Notes: generated from the sequence alone by a model not told the origin. A stretch of DNA of 14,514 bases from Bacteroidales bacterium UBA4621 (GCA_002387325.1 DGIN01000096.1:4744-19257), one strand, 5' to 3'; positions 1 to 6,746 are shown, counted from the stretch's first letter. A program made the numbers and translations.

Positions 1-18
1 CGAGTCCCTCGGGGGACA
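1..18 (+). tRNA. 3' end of a probable tRNA cut by the window edge
   Basis: The first 18 bases fit the end of a tRNA: the rest of a T-loop (CGAGT), the 3' strand of a T-stem (CCCTC), a seven-base acceptor strand (GGGGGAC) and a discriminator A at position 18. The 5' acceptor strand would have to be GTCCCCC, outside the window. No CCA is encoded; the next bases are CA followed by an A-run. A strong terminator follows at once, as expected for a short stable RNA. The isotype cannot be read because the anticodon is missing. It could instead be the tail of another structured RNA. Confidence 0.5.
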
Positions 19-62
19 CAAAAAAGAGATTGTCTTCATTGGCAATCTCTTTTTTGTATGGT
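18..62 (+). terminator. Rho-independent terminator after the partial tRNA
   Basis: A 15-bp perfect stem pairs 18-32 with 43-57 around a 10-base loop. The stem carries an A-run on the left and six T on the right, so it could terminate transcription on either strand. It lies directly after the plus-strand tRNA end and most likely serves that unit. Confidence 0.8.
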
Positions 63-106
63 GTATGGATTTCTGTGAATTATCGTAGTGGTACCTGAAA
101 AAAAGT

Positions 107-150
107 TGCGCAACAAAAAGAGAAAGAGAAACCGTCTCTGATTTCTCTTT
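107..150 (-). terminator. Rho-independent terminator of tRNA-Glu
   Basis: On the minus strand a 9-bp perfect stem (AAAGAGAAA at 123-131 pairing with TTTCTCTTT at 142-150) has a 10-base loop. It is followed by a T-tract read from 115-119. It starts five bases past the 3' end of tRNA-Glu, so it ends that transcript. Confidence 0.8.
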
Positions 151-154
151 CCAT

Positions 155-230
155 TGGTAGTGCTACCCGGACTCGAACCGGGGTTTACGGCGTGAGAGGC
201 CGTTGTCCTAGGCCACTAGACGATAGCACC
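155..230 (-). tRNA. tRNA-Glu (anticodon CTC)
   Basis: Read on the minus strand, this is a complete 76-base cloverleaf with encoded CCA. The acceptor pairs GGTGCTA with TAGCACT, including one G-T pair at the end. The anticodon arm is ACGGC-CTCTCAC-GCCGT, giving anticodon CTC (plus-strand 194-196), which reads the glutamate codon GAG. The T-arm is CCCGG-TTCGAGT-CCGGG and the discriminator base is A. A Bacteroidota promoter lies about 40 bases upstream and a T-tailed hairpin follows, so it is probably transcribed alone. A TTC-anticodon tRNA-Glu would be expected elsewhere to read GAA. Confidence 0.95.
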
Positions 231-269
231 AAATCCTTTCATAGTTGCTTTCTTTCTCAAAAGCGGGTG

Positions 270-301
270 CAAAGGTACGGTTATTTTTTGACATACACAA
301 A
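270..301 (-). promoter_or_regulatory. Promoter of tRNA-Glu
   Basis: On the minus strand, TTTG (298-301) is separated by exactly 20 bases from TACCTTTG (270-277). This matches the Bacteroidota primary-sigma consensus TTTG-N19-21-TAnnTTTG. Transcription should begin near 263, leaving a leader of about 33 bases before tRNA-Glu. The element lies inside the upstream extension of the nadE reading frame, which supports the later nadE start. Confidence 0.8.
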
Positions 302-366
302 TTTCATACAGTTTTTTCCATACTTTTTCCGCATTTTTTCTCTTTTACGGCTTTTGCACATCTCTT

Positions 367-398
367 TTTGCCAAATCCGTTTTTTATTGGTAATTTTG
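367..398 (+). promoter_or_regulatory. Promoter of nadE (and probably murB)
   Basis: TTTG at 367-370 is followed after 20 bases by TAATTTTG at 391-398, a full match to the Bacteroidota consensus. The transcript should begin near 405, about 30 bases before the chosen nadE start. It is divergent from the tRNA-Glu promoter about 65 bases away. Confidence 0.8.
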
Positions 399-433
399 CG
401 CAGGAGTATATACTATACCAAATATCTCGACCT

Positions 434-2383
434 ATGAATACCAATTTCGGTTTTGTGCGTGTGGCGGCAGCCGTACCTATGATTCGTGTGGCGGACTGCC
501 AACACAATGCTCAAGAGGTAAAAAAGCAGATTCAAGAGGCGGTCAATGAGGGTGTGGAGGTTATCTGCTTCCCCGAATTAACCCTTACGGGGTACACTTG
601 CGCCGATTTGTTTTTTACGCAGCAACTGCAGCAAGATGCTTTTGCGGCTCTTGAGGATGTGTGTGCTTTCACGCGCGAGAAACCAATCATAGTACTTATC
701 GGTGCCCCTTTGCAGGTGGACAACAATCTTTTCAACTGCGCTTTTGTGATGACCGACGGCGAGGTACTCGGTGTCGTGCCGAAAATCAACCTCCCCAATA
801 CGGGCGAGTTCTACGAAAAACGATGGTTCACTTCCGGGCGTTTGGCTCTCGAGTATTCGTGGAACACCGTTGCACCGCGTATCCCGACCATTGAGATATG
901 GAGCGGAGACGTACCGTTTGGTCCCGATTTGCTTTTTGCGACACGCAACTACAGTTTCGGCATTGAGATTTGCGAAGACCTGTGGAGTCCTCTCCCGCCG
1001 TCCACCCAGTTGGCTATACAGGGAGCGGAATTGATATTCAATCTATCGAGCAGCAACTGTCTTGTGGGCAAGAACGCTTTCCGCCGACAGATGATTACCC
1101 AGCAGTCGGCACGCGTCCATTGCGGCTATGTCTATACTTCTTCAGGGGTAGGGGAGAGTACCACCGATGTGGTCTATTCGGGGTCAACCTACATTGCCGA
1201 AAACGGGGATTTGCTTTCCGAAGGCGAACGTTTTCTGCGCACCTCCTCTATGATTATTCAGGAGATTGATATCGAGCGGCTTCGCACCGACCGACAGCGC
1301 AATACCAATTTCACCAAAGACAAGCACGGGCATTATCGCAAAATCAACGTGGTGCCTTTGGAGCGGATGACCGACGATATGGAAAGCGTCCGGACCGAAC
1401 CGCTACACCGCACTTTCTCCATGACTCCTTTCCTGCCTGCCAAGGGCGATGAAGATACCTATTGTATGGATGTCTTCTCTATCCAGACGAGCGGACTGAT
1501 GCGCCGTTGGGAGCATACGCATTCCGACACGGTCGTCGTCGGTATATCGGGCGGTCTGGATTCCACGCTGGCACTTCTGGTTTGCGTCTTGGCGGCGGAC
1601 AACCTCGGCTACGACCGCAAGCGTGTCCTCGGTATCACCATGCCGGGCTTCGGTACCAGCGACCGCACCTACCAAAACGCCCTCGCTATGATGGAGCAAC
1701 TTGGCGTTACCACCTACGAGATTCCTATCCGCGATGTAGCAACGCAGCACCTCGCAGACATAGGGCATAGCATAGACAACCACGATGTTACATACGAAAA
1801 TGCCCAAGCACGTATCCGGACGCTTGTCCTGATGGATATGGCGAACAAACACAACGGTATTGTGGTTGGTACGGGCGACTTGAGCGAACTGGCACTCGGT
1901 TGGGCTACTTATTCGGGCGATCAGATGTCTATGTATGGTATCAATGCGGGTATCCCAAAGACTCTCGTGCGCTATATGGTGCGCTATGCGGCGGAAAATA
2001 TGTTCGGCGACGACACCCGCCGTGTCCTCATGGATGTCATTGACACCCCCGTCTCCCCCGAACTGCTGCCTGCGGACGAAAACGGAAACATTGCCCAGAT
2101 CACCGAAGACAAAGTCGGTCCCTACGAACTCCACGATTTCTTTATCTACTATTACCTACGCTACGGCTTTACGCGAGACAAAATCGCCTATATGGCTTCG
2201 CAGGCATTTGCCGACAAGTACGACGAAGATACTATCAATCATTGGCTTGACGTATTCTTCCATCGTTTCTATCAGCAGCAGTTCAAGCGATCTTGTATGC
2301 CCGACGGACCAAAGGTGGTCTGCGTCAGCCTTTCGCCCCGCGGCGACTGGCGTATGCCCAGCGATGTCTGCTGCCCCAAATAA
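434..2383 (+). CDS. nadE: Glutamine-dependent NAD(+) synthetase
   Basis: Makes NAD from deamido-NAD and ATP, using ammonia released from glutamine; the last step of NAD synthesis, in the cytosol. The 649-aa product has the usual two-domain build. An N-terminal nitrilase-type glutaminase (about 8-290) carries the Glu-Lys-Cys triad: E48 (FPELTLTGY), K117 (VVPKINLPN) and C180 (GIEICEDLW). A C-terminal synthetase (about 340-640) carries the ATP pyrophosphatase loop SGGLDS at 372-377 and the conserved GTGDLSELALG segment near 479. Length fits the long bacterial NadE class. The frame is open upstream to 245, but that stretch would encode an unlikely Phe-rich peptide and covers both divergent promoters, so I chose the ATG about 30 bases after the predicted transcription start. 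murB follows 61 bases later on the same strand. Confidence 0.96.
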   Translation: MNTNFGFVRVAAAVPMIRVADCQHNAQEVKKQIQEAVNEGVEVICFPELTLTGYTCADLFFTQQLQQDAFAALEDVCAFTREKPIIVLIGAPLQVDNNLFNCAFVMTDGEVLGVVPKINLPNTGEFYEKRWFTSGRLALEYSWNTVAPRIPTIEIWSGDVPFGPDLLFATRNYSFGIEICEDLWSPLPPSTQLAIQGAELIFNLSSSNCLVGKNAFRRQMITQQSARVHCGYVYTSSGVGESTTDVVYSGSTYIAENGDLLSEGERFLRTSSMIIQEIDIERLRTDRQRNTNFTKDKHGHYRKINVVPLERMTDDMESVRTEPLHRTFSMTPFLPAKGDEDTYCMDVFSIQTSGLMRRWEHTHSDTVVVGISGGLDSTLALLVCVLAADNLGYDRKRVLGITMPGFGTSDRTYQNALAMMEQLGVTTYEIPIRDVATQHLADIGHSIDNHDVTYENAQARIRTLVLMDMANKHNGIVVGTGDLSELALGWATYSGDQMSMYGINAGIPKTLVRYMVRYAAENMFGDDTRRVLMDVIDTPVSPELLPADENGNIAQITEDKVGPYELHDFFIYYYLRYGFTRDKIAYMASQAFADKYDEDTINHWLDVFFHRFYQQQFKRSCMPDGPKVVCVSLSPRGDWRMPSDVCCPK

Positions 2384-2444
2384 AATAATCCATTGCCGGA
2401 AGACTTATTTGCCCCATCGGTCTTATTAGTCCTATAAAATTACT

Positions 2445-3437
2445 ATGACTGTCCAAGAAAACATCTCCCTCCTCGGGCGCAACACCTTCAAAATGGATGT
2501 GTGCACGCGTGTATGGGCGGAATATACATCCGTTGCCGAACTCCAAGACCTGCTCCATCGCTATGCGGGGCAACCTATGATGGCTATCGGTGCAGGCTCC
2601 AATCTGCTCTTTACCAAAGATTTCAATGGTGTCCTTCTCCATTCCTGTATGTGCCGCGCCCGTACCTTGGACGAGGACTCCGATTCGGTGCTTATTGAAG
2701 CCGAATCAGGCTTGGTCTTGGACGAACTCATTGAGCAGATTGTCGATATGGGGCTCGGCGGCTTGGAGAACCTTAGCCATATCCCCGGAGAGGTGGGAGC
2801 CTCGGCGGTGCAGAACGTCGGTGCCTATGGCGTGGAAGCCAAGGATGTCATTGTTAGCGTCAATACGGTCGAGGTCGCCACGGGCAAACTGCGCACTTTC
2901 TCCAACGAGGAGTGCCGTTACGGCTATCGCGACAGCATCTTCAAAAACGAACTCCGAGGGCGGTATGTCGTAACAAGTGTGGTCTATCGCTTGCAGAAAC
3001 ACCCCGTCTTGCACCTCGACTATGGCAACCTCCGCGCCCTCAATCCGCAGTCGTTGCGCGAGGTGCGCGATGCCGTCATCCGTATCCGCCGTCAGAAACT
3101 CCCCGAGGTGGACGAACTCGGTTCCGCAGGCAGTTTCTTCAAAAACCCCGTCATCCCCGTCTCGCAGTTCGAAGCCTTGCTGGCGCAATATCCCGCTATC
3201 CCCCATTATGAAACCAAGGACGGTGTCAAAATCCCCGCTGCATGGCTTATCGAACAATGCGGCTGCAAAGGGCGGACCATCGGCGGTGCACAGGTCTTTG
3301 AGCGTCAGCCGCTGGTTATCATCAATGCCACCGGCACTGCCACCCCCGACGATGTCATCGCTCTCGCCCGCTCCGTCACCGATGCCGTCCGTTCCCGCTT
3401 CTCCATCACCCTCTCCCCCGAAGTCAACTACATCTGA
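2445..3437 (+). CDS. murB: UDP-N-acetylenolpyruvoylglucosamine reductase
   Basis: FAD enzyme that reduces the enolpyruvyl product of MurA with NADPH to give UDP-MurNAc, the second step of peptidoglycan precursor synthesis, in the cytosol. The 330-aa product is a type I (E. coli-like) MurB: FAD-binding GAGSNLL at 49-55, GLGGLENLSHIPGEVGAS near 103-120, and the YGYRDS segment (Y161, R162) that places it in this type. The proton-donor serine lies in GSAGSFFKNPV (S230) and the glutamate in the C-terminal SPEVNY (E326). The ATG follows an A/T-rich leader without a Shine-Dalgarno sequence. It is probably co-transcribed with nadE. Its MurA partner is not adjacent; it lies about 4 kb downstream beyond the restriction-modification block. 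No convincing terminator follows. Confidence 0.95.
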   Translation: MTVQENISLLGRNTFKMDVCTRVWAEYTSVAELQDLLHRYAGQPMMAIGAGSNLLFTKDFNGVLLHSCMCRARTLDEDSDSVLIEAESGLVLDELIEQIVDMGLGGLENLSHIPGEVGASAVQNVGAYGVEAKDVIVSVNTVEVATGKLRTFSNEECRYGYRDSIFKNELRGRYVVTSVVYRLQKHPVLHLDYGNLRALNPQSLREVRDAVIRIRRQKLPEVDELGSAGSFFKNPVIPVSQFEALLAQYPAIPHYETKDGVKIPAAWLIEQCGCKGRTIGGAQVFERQPLVIINATGTATPDDVIALARSVTDAVRSRFSITLSPEVNYI

Positions 3438-3671
3438 TTACTTTCCTCCCCCCCCAAAAAAAAAGCAGCATTATACCACCATTAAAATACTGATGAATGA
3501 TAAATTCTATCAGGATATAAGAGTTTTTAAGTTGTAAGCCCCCTAATCCCCTTTCAAATGTAGGTATGCATAGTGTGCTTGGATTTAGGTTTATTTGTAG
3601 GGGCTGTTCTTAGTCATTGCGAGCCTTGTTTGCGATATAGCGAACCGAATTTCCTTTCGTACACAAGAAAA
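3438..3671. other. Intergenic stretch with decayed repeat-like sequence
   Basis: No gene supported. It starts with eight C and nine A in a row (3448-3464), about 10 bases after the murB stop. A broken inverted repeat pairs AGCCCCnTA (3537-3545) with TAGGGGCT (3598-3605) across 52 bases. Around 3615-3650 a GTCATTGCGAGC block followed by TTTGCG and AGCGAAC resembles a worn copy of a small intergenic repeat family that I recall from Bacteroidota genomes. TGTAGGTATG occurs at about 3559 and again at about 3764. None of these suggests a coding function. Confidence 0.5.
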
Positions 3672-3700
3672 GCACCGCCTTTATTTTCGAAAGACGGTGC
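3667..3700 (-). terminator. Terminator of the restriction-modification operon
   Basis: On the minus strand a hairpin with outer stem GCACCG/CGGTGC (3672-3677 with 3695-3700), a one-base mismatch and an inner CTTT/AAAG stem is followed directly by TTTTC. It lies about 110 bases past the endonuclease stop and matches the direction of that operon. The plus-strand side has no T-run, so it should not terminate murB. Confidence 0.65.
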
Positions 3701-3808
3701 AAAGGTAGTGGGGAATAACGGTAATGGGTTGGGTGTGGATTTTCGAGAATTTACTATGATTTGTAGGTATGTTCTCTGTAAGAATGATTATACAGCACAA
3801 AATTGATT

Positions 3809-4555
3809 TTACAAGACATATTTGTTGACGATTTCGCTCCAACGTGGTAAAGAAAGTTCGCGCCCATAAAATTCTTTATAACTTGCTATCATACGTTGTT
3901 TCCAACTTGCAGCATCCGCACGTGTATCAGGATTTTGATAAACCGTTTCTTCAACCGCAGCCAAGAAATCTTCCATTGTCTCAAAAGTGGGAAAATGTTT
4001 AGAAGAACGATACCATTTAGCCGGGCGGATTTTATGGACAACTCCTTGTTTTATTTGTAGATTTAGAGGCCAAATGACTTCATGATTTTTCTTTCCGGAT
4101 TTCATAGCACGCGTAATATTCCATACCTTTTGACACCAAACTTTCTTAATAGTGACTACACCTTGATTACTCATTTCGTAGCCAAAGATAAGATACGTAA
4201 CATCTAACATCCAAGGTTTTGCGGCAATTTCTTGTTCATACATACGGAAATCAGCGATATCAAATCCCGGTGAAGATTTGTAGTTAAACGCCTTTATTTC
4301 CAACAGATGGTGTTTCTTATCCTCCGGGTCAAGATAGAAATCGGGGGGCATTTGTGTATTATCATTTAATGCGTAGTCAATGGTATTCTTTTTTAACCAG
4401 CCTTCAACCCATTCCTGCATAATATTTCCAACGACATCTCTTTGTCGTACAACAATGTTGATGTCCGCGAGTTGAAAGGTTATTTTGCCTTCTTTCGTTA
4501 AGATTTTGTCATCATTGACCAATCGGTTATACACCTCTTCTGCTGTAAGTTTCAT
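3809..4555 (-). CDS. Type II restriction endonuclease, NgoBV/NlaIV-like
   Basis: Second gene of the restriction-modification operon; predicted to cut unmethylated DNA at the site protected by its partner. The 248-aa protein has a PD-(D/E)xK signature: P71-D72 in MPPDFYL, then E86-I87-K88 in LLEIKAF. Preceding segments (ITFQLADINIVVRQRDVVGN, then QEWVEGWL) and the total length resemble, from memory, the NgoBV/NlaIV family, whose members cut GGNNCC. The specificity is therefore an inference; the nuclease role rests on the motif and on the adjacent methyltransferase. The ATG begins one base after the methyltransferase stop (TAATATG), so the two are probably translationally coupled. Composition is clearly more A+T-rich than the flanking housekeeping genes, suggesting acquisition by transfer. 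Confidence 0.8.
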   Translation of the reverse strand: MKLTAEEVYNRLVNDDKILTKEGKITFQLADINIVVRQRDVVGNIMQEWVEGWLKKNTIDYALNDNTQMPPDFYLDPEDKKHHLLEIKAFNYKSSPGFDIADFRMYEQEIAAKPWMLDVTYLIFGYEMSNQGVVTIKKVWCQKVWNITRAMKSGKKNHEVIWPLNLQIKQGVVHKIRPAKWYRSSKHFPTFETMEDFLAAVEETVYQNPDTRADAASWKQRMIASYKEFYGRELSLPRWSEIVNKYVL

Positions 4556-4556
4556 A

Positions 4557-6326
4557 TTATTTGAATGTTATTTTGTCCAACAATCTATCAGCGACAGCCT
4601 TGACAACGGGTACTACAACAGTATTTCCCAGTAAATCAAAGCCATCTTTTTCGGAGACATTAAAAATCATATCATCGGGATACCCGCACAAGCGCAGTCC
4701 TTCTCGGAGAGTGAAGCGGCGCAAACCACCATTGTCTCCGACATAAAGTTTCTGCATATCCATAGCCACTAAAGTAGGCGCAACATCTTCGGGAGAAAGT
4801 ACTTTATTGATTTCAAAACTAAGTTTTCCTGCCACGATATTATAGCCTTTCTCTTTGGTTAAATCATATTCACGATGGGTAGTGGTCAGTCCGTCTACGT
4901 TTGTCTCTTTAACTAATTTTTTGGGATGCTCGTACCTGAGATACCCCTGTTGAGTGAGTTTATCCAGCATAGATTGCAAGTTGGGAGCGGCATAAAATGT
5001 TTTTATTTGCTGCAAAGTCAGCGGCATACCATCCATCCAATCAATACCTATTTCTTCCGCCCATTGTCTTTTACGACGTTGTAGAAGGATATTATCCAAC
5101 AATTCCTTTTCCTGTTGTGAAACTTTACCTTTCAGGCATAAATCCCAACTATGGATATTTGTATTTCCCCCTCGTTTATCTTTGATAGACTTTCCATATA
5201 GTTGTTCTGTCGTGAAATGTGCCAAAAGGTTCTGTATAAAAGGAGTATTTTCAGTAGGCATACCCGTTTCGAGGATATCTTTCAACTTGGCTTCTTTGTG
5301 AGGAAAGTTATTCAAGTCCGGAGTTTCCGTTCGTGTACCTACAATGTATATACGTTTTCGTTCTTGTGGGACTCCGAAAAATCTGGAGTTCAGCACCCTG
5401 TAATCAAAGTGGTAGCCAAGATTAGTCAGTTTTTCGACAATCGTTGCCAAAGTACGCCCGCCATCGTGATTGACCAACCCCTCCACATTTTCTAAGATAA
5501 AGCCTTTCGGTTTTTTGTCTTTTAAGATACGTTCAACTTGGAAGAACATAGTCCCTCTTGTGTCTGCGAACCCTTGTCGTTTTCCTGCAGAACTGAATGC
5601 TTGGCAAGGGAAACCTGCACAAAGAATGTCGAAATCAGGAATATCTGAAGTTTTTATCTGTGTAATATCTCCCGCGATTTGTTCTGCAGGGTGATTATCA
5701 TGTAAAACATTTACTGCATAAGGTTTTATTTCTGAGGTAAATACGCAAACAGGGGTATAATTTTTCTCACGGCAAGCCTGTTCCAAGCCACATCTTATGC
5801 CACCAATTCCGGCAAATAAATCTATAAATCTCACAACAGGACGTTGTTTTTTCTCTGCTGTCAATCGAACGGCCAAGCGGCTTTTGTCCTCAAAAGCAGT
5901 AATATCAATTTGCTTCTCAAAGATGGGTGCTCCGTTGATATGTTGCGGGTGCTGCATGGTGTATTGTACAAGAAATTTTTCTATATCAACAAACGGTGTA
6001 ACAATTTCTTTTCCTAAACGATATAAAACATACGTACCGAAAGGCTGCGGGTAAGACAATTTATGCATATCATTCTCCGACATTATTGAAGACGATATAC
6101 ATTCAAAAAGGTGAGCCCCTTTGGATGTATCTTTGCAATCGTATAACAAGACGAAATCAGGATGTTTTATGGAAGTAATACCTCCGTCTCTATTTGCAAA
6201 AACATCCTCATTATATCGCAAATTATAGAGTATGTCATTACGTTCGGGGTTGATACCCAAAATCCATTGTAATTGCTCTTTTTCAGAACGATATGCACCT
6301 ATTAGTATATTATTTTTCTTTGCCAT
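4557..6326 (-). CDS. DNA (cytosine-5-)-methyltransferase with N-terminal extension
   Basis: Transfers methyl from S-adenosylmethionine to C5 of cytosine in the site shared with the downstream endonuclease, protecting host DNA. The 589-aa product carries the ordered C5-methyltransferase motifs: I FIDLFAGIGG at 167-176, IV GFPCQAFSSAGKRQGF with catalytic C241, VI ENV at 280-282, VIII QERKR at 321-325, a target-recognition region at about 331-530, IX RRFTLREGLRLCGYP at 536-550 and X LLGNTVVVPVV at 565-575. The core of about 425 residues has the normal size. Residues 1-165 are extra, have no methyltransferase motif, and I do not recognise them; see the finding. First gene of the operon; a promoter lies about 30 bases upstream. 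A+T-rich codon use differs from nadE and murA. No controller gene is visible. Confidence 0.93.
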   Translation of the reverse strand: MAKKNNILIGAYRSEKEQLQWILGINPERNDILYNLRYNEDVFANRDGGITSIKHPDFVLLYDCKDTSKGAHLFECISSSIMSENDMHKLSYPQPFGTYVLYRLGKEIVTPFVDIEKFLVQYTMQHPQHINGAPIFEKQIDITAFEDKSRLAVRLTAEKKQRPVVRFIDLFAGIGGIRCGLEQACREKNYTPVCVFTSEIKPYAVNVLHDNHPAEQIAGDITQIKTSDIPDFDILCAGFPCQAFSSAGKRQGFADTRGTMFFQVERILKDKKPKGFILENVEGLVNHDGGRTLATIVEKLTNLGYHFDYRVLNSRFFGVPQERKRIYIVGTRTETPDLNNFPHKEAKLKDILETGMPTENTPFIQNLLAHFTTEQLYGKSIKDKRGGNTNIHSWDLCLKGKVSQQEKELLDNILLQRRKRQWAEEIGIDWMDGMPLTLQQIKTFYAAPNLQSMLDKLTQQGYLRYEHPKKLVKETNVDGLTTTHREYDLTKEKGYNIVAGKLSFEINKVLSPEDVAPTLVAMDMQKLYVGDNGGLRRFTLREGLRLCGYPDDMIFNVSEKDGFDLLGNTVVVPVVKAVADRLLDKITFK

Positions 6327-6354
6327 TACTCTCCGAGAGTATCAAAAATGCGCA

Positions 6355-6386
6355 CAAAGATAGTAAAATAAAATGATATTGGCAAG
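6355..6386 (-). promoter_or_regulatory. Promoter of the restriction-modification operon
   Basis: On the minus strand, CTTG (6383-6386, one mismatch to TTTG) lies 20 bases before TATCTTTG (6355-6362). Transcription should start near 6347, giving a leader of about 20 bases before the methyltransferase ATG. Both genes would be read from it. Confidence 0.65.
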
Positions 6387-6488
6387 GGAACGGCATTGAT
6401 TGAATCTATGCTTGGAAGAATTAGTTCTAAAAATGTCCGGTTTTTAGAGACAAGTATTAAGCAAAACGCTTTGTTCTGATATGTCATT

Positions 6489-6506
6489 GCACCGCCTTAC
6501 CGGTGC
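6489..6506. repeat. Hairpin matching the one on the far side of the R-M operon
   Basis: Perfect 6-bp stem GCACCG/CGGTGC around CCTTAC. The left arm plus four bases (GCACCGCCTT) is identical to the left arm of the hairpin at 3672-3700. Neither strand shows a T-run after it, so it is not an obvious terminator. Confidence 0.5.
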
Positions 6507-6584
6507 GCGTTTATGCCATGGGCAACTCTCTTTTATGTCTTGATTGAGTTTGTTTGCTTCGGAATCTTTGGCAAAATCCCGTCG

Positions 6585-6615
6585 CAAAGATAACCATTCT
6601 TTTTATACAAACAAG
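6585..6615 (-). promoter_or_regulatory. Possible leftward promoter without an evident gene
   Basis: On the minus strand CTTG (6612-6615) is followed after 19 bases by TATCTTTG (6585-6592), one mismatch from the Bacteroidota consensus. It sits back to back with the rightward promoter at 6621. No open reading frame or recognisable RNA lies between it and the restriction-modification promoter, so it may drive a small RNA, add to operon expression, or be left over from a lost gene. Confidence 0.4.
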
Positions 6616-6620
6616 CAAAA

Positions 6621-6652
6621 TTTGAGAAATTTATATCAATTCCTTAAATTTG
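6621..6652 (+). promoter_or_regulatory. Promoter upstream of the 136-aa unknown gene
   Basis: TTTG at 6621-6624 is followed after exactly 20 bases by TAAATTTG at 6645-6652, a full consensus match. Transcription should start near 6659, giving a leader of about 230 bases before the ATG at 6887. The leader contains the 11-bp tandem repeats at 6747-6801. Confidence 0.7.
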
Positions 6653-6746
6653 CAGAAAATCAACGAAATTTCTACAAAAATCACACCATACACGACAACC
6701 TTAGACACCCAAGGCACGATTATTGTATCTCAAACTGATAAGCATA

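Larger units (their letters stand above)
6387..6620. other. Intergenic stretch with two hairpins and an orphan promoter-like site
   Basis: No gene supported. An 8-bp hairpin pairs 6426-6433 with 6441-6448 (TCTAAAAA/TTTTTAGA). A second hairpin has stem GCACCG/CGGTGC (6489-6494 with 6501-6506) and shares the ten bases GCACCGCCTT with the terminator at 3672. On the minus strand, TATCTTTG (6585-6592) preceded 19 bases upstream by CTTG looks like a promoter pointing left, yet no convincing reading frame follows before the restriction-modification operon. Confidence 0.45.

Noticed and set aside
105..114. Palindrome GTTGCGCAAC as an operator
   Set aside because: A single 10-base palindrome beyond the tRNA terminator with no promoter to control; likely chance or part of the terminator tail.
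245..433. 63-residue upstream extension of nadE
   Set aside because: It covers two divergent consensus promoters, encodes an unlikely Phe-rich peptide, and lies before the first residues that look like NadE.
3490..3513. CTGAT...ATCAG hairpin as a terminator of murB
   Set aside because: Only five base pairs, A+T-rich, and no T-run directly after it.
3700..3707. TACCTTTG on the minus strand as a second leftward promoter
   Set aside because: No TTTG-like element lies 19-21 bases upstream and no gene follows on that strand; it abuts the terminator stem.
3573..3806. 77-aa plus-strand reading frame after murB
   Set aside because: It runs through repeat-like sequence and the R-M terminator hairpin, has no promoter and no recognisable motif.
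6326..6487. 53-aa minus-strand frame overlapping the methyltransferase start as TAATG, a possible controller gene
   Set aside because: It spans the R-M promoter itself, has no helix-turn-helix pattern, and its Phe/Ile-rich product looks like translated A+T-rich intergenic DNA.
6544..6738. 64-aa plus-strand frame
   Set aside because: It crosses both back-to-back promoters and has no domain-like sequence.
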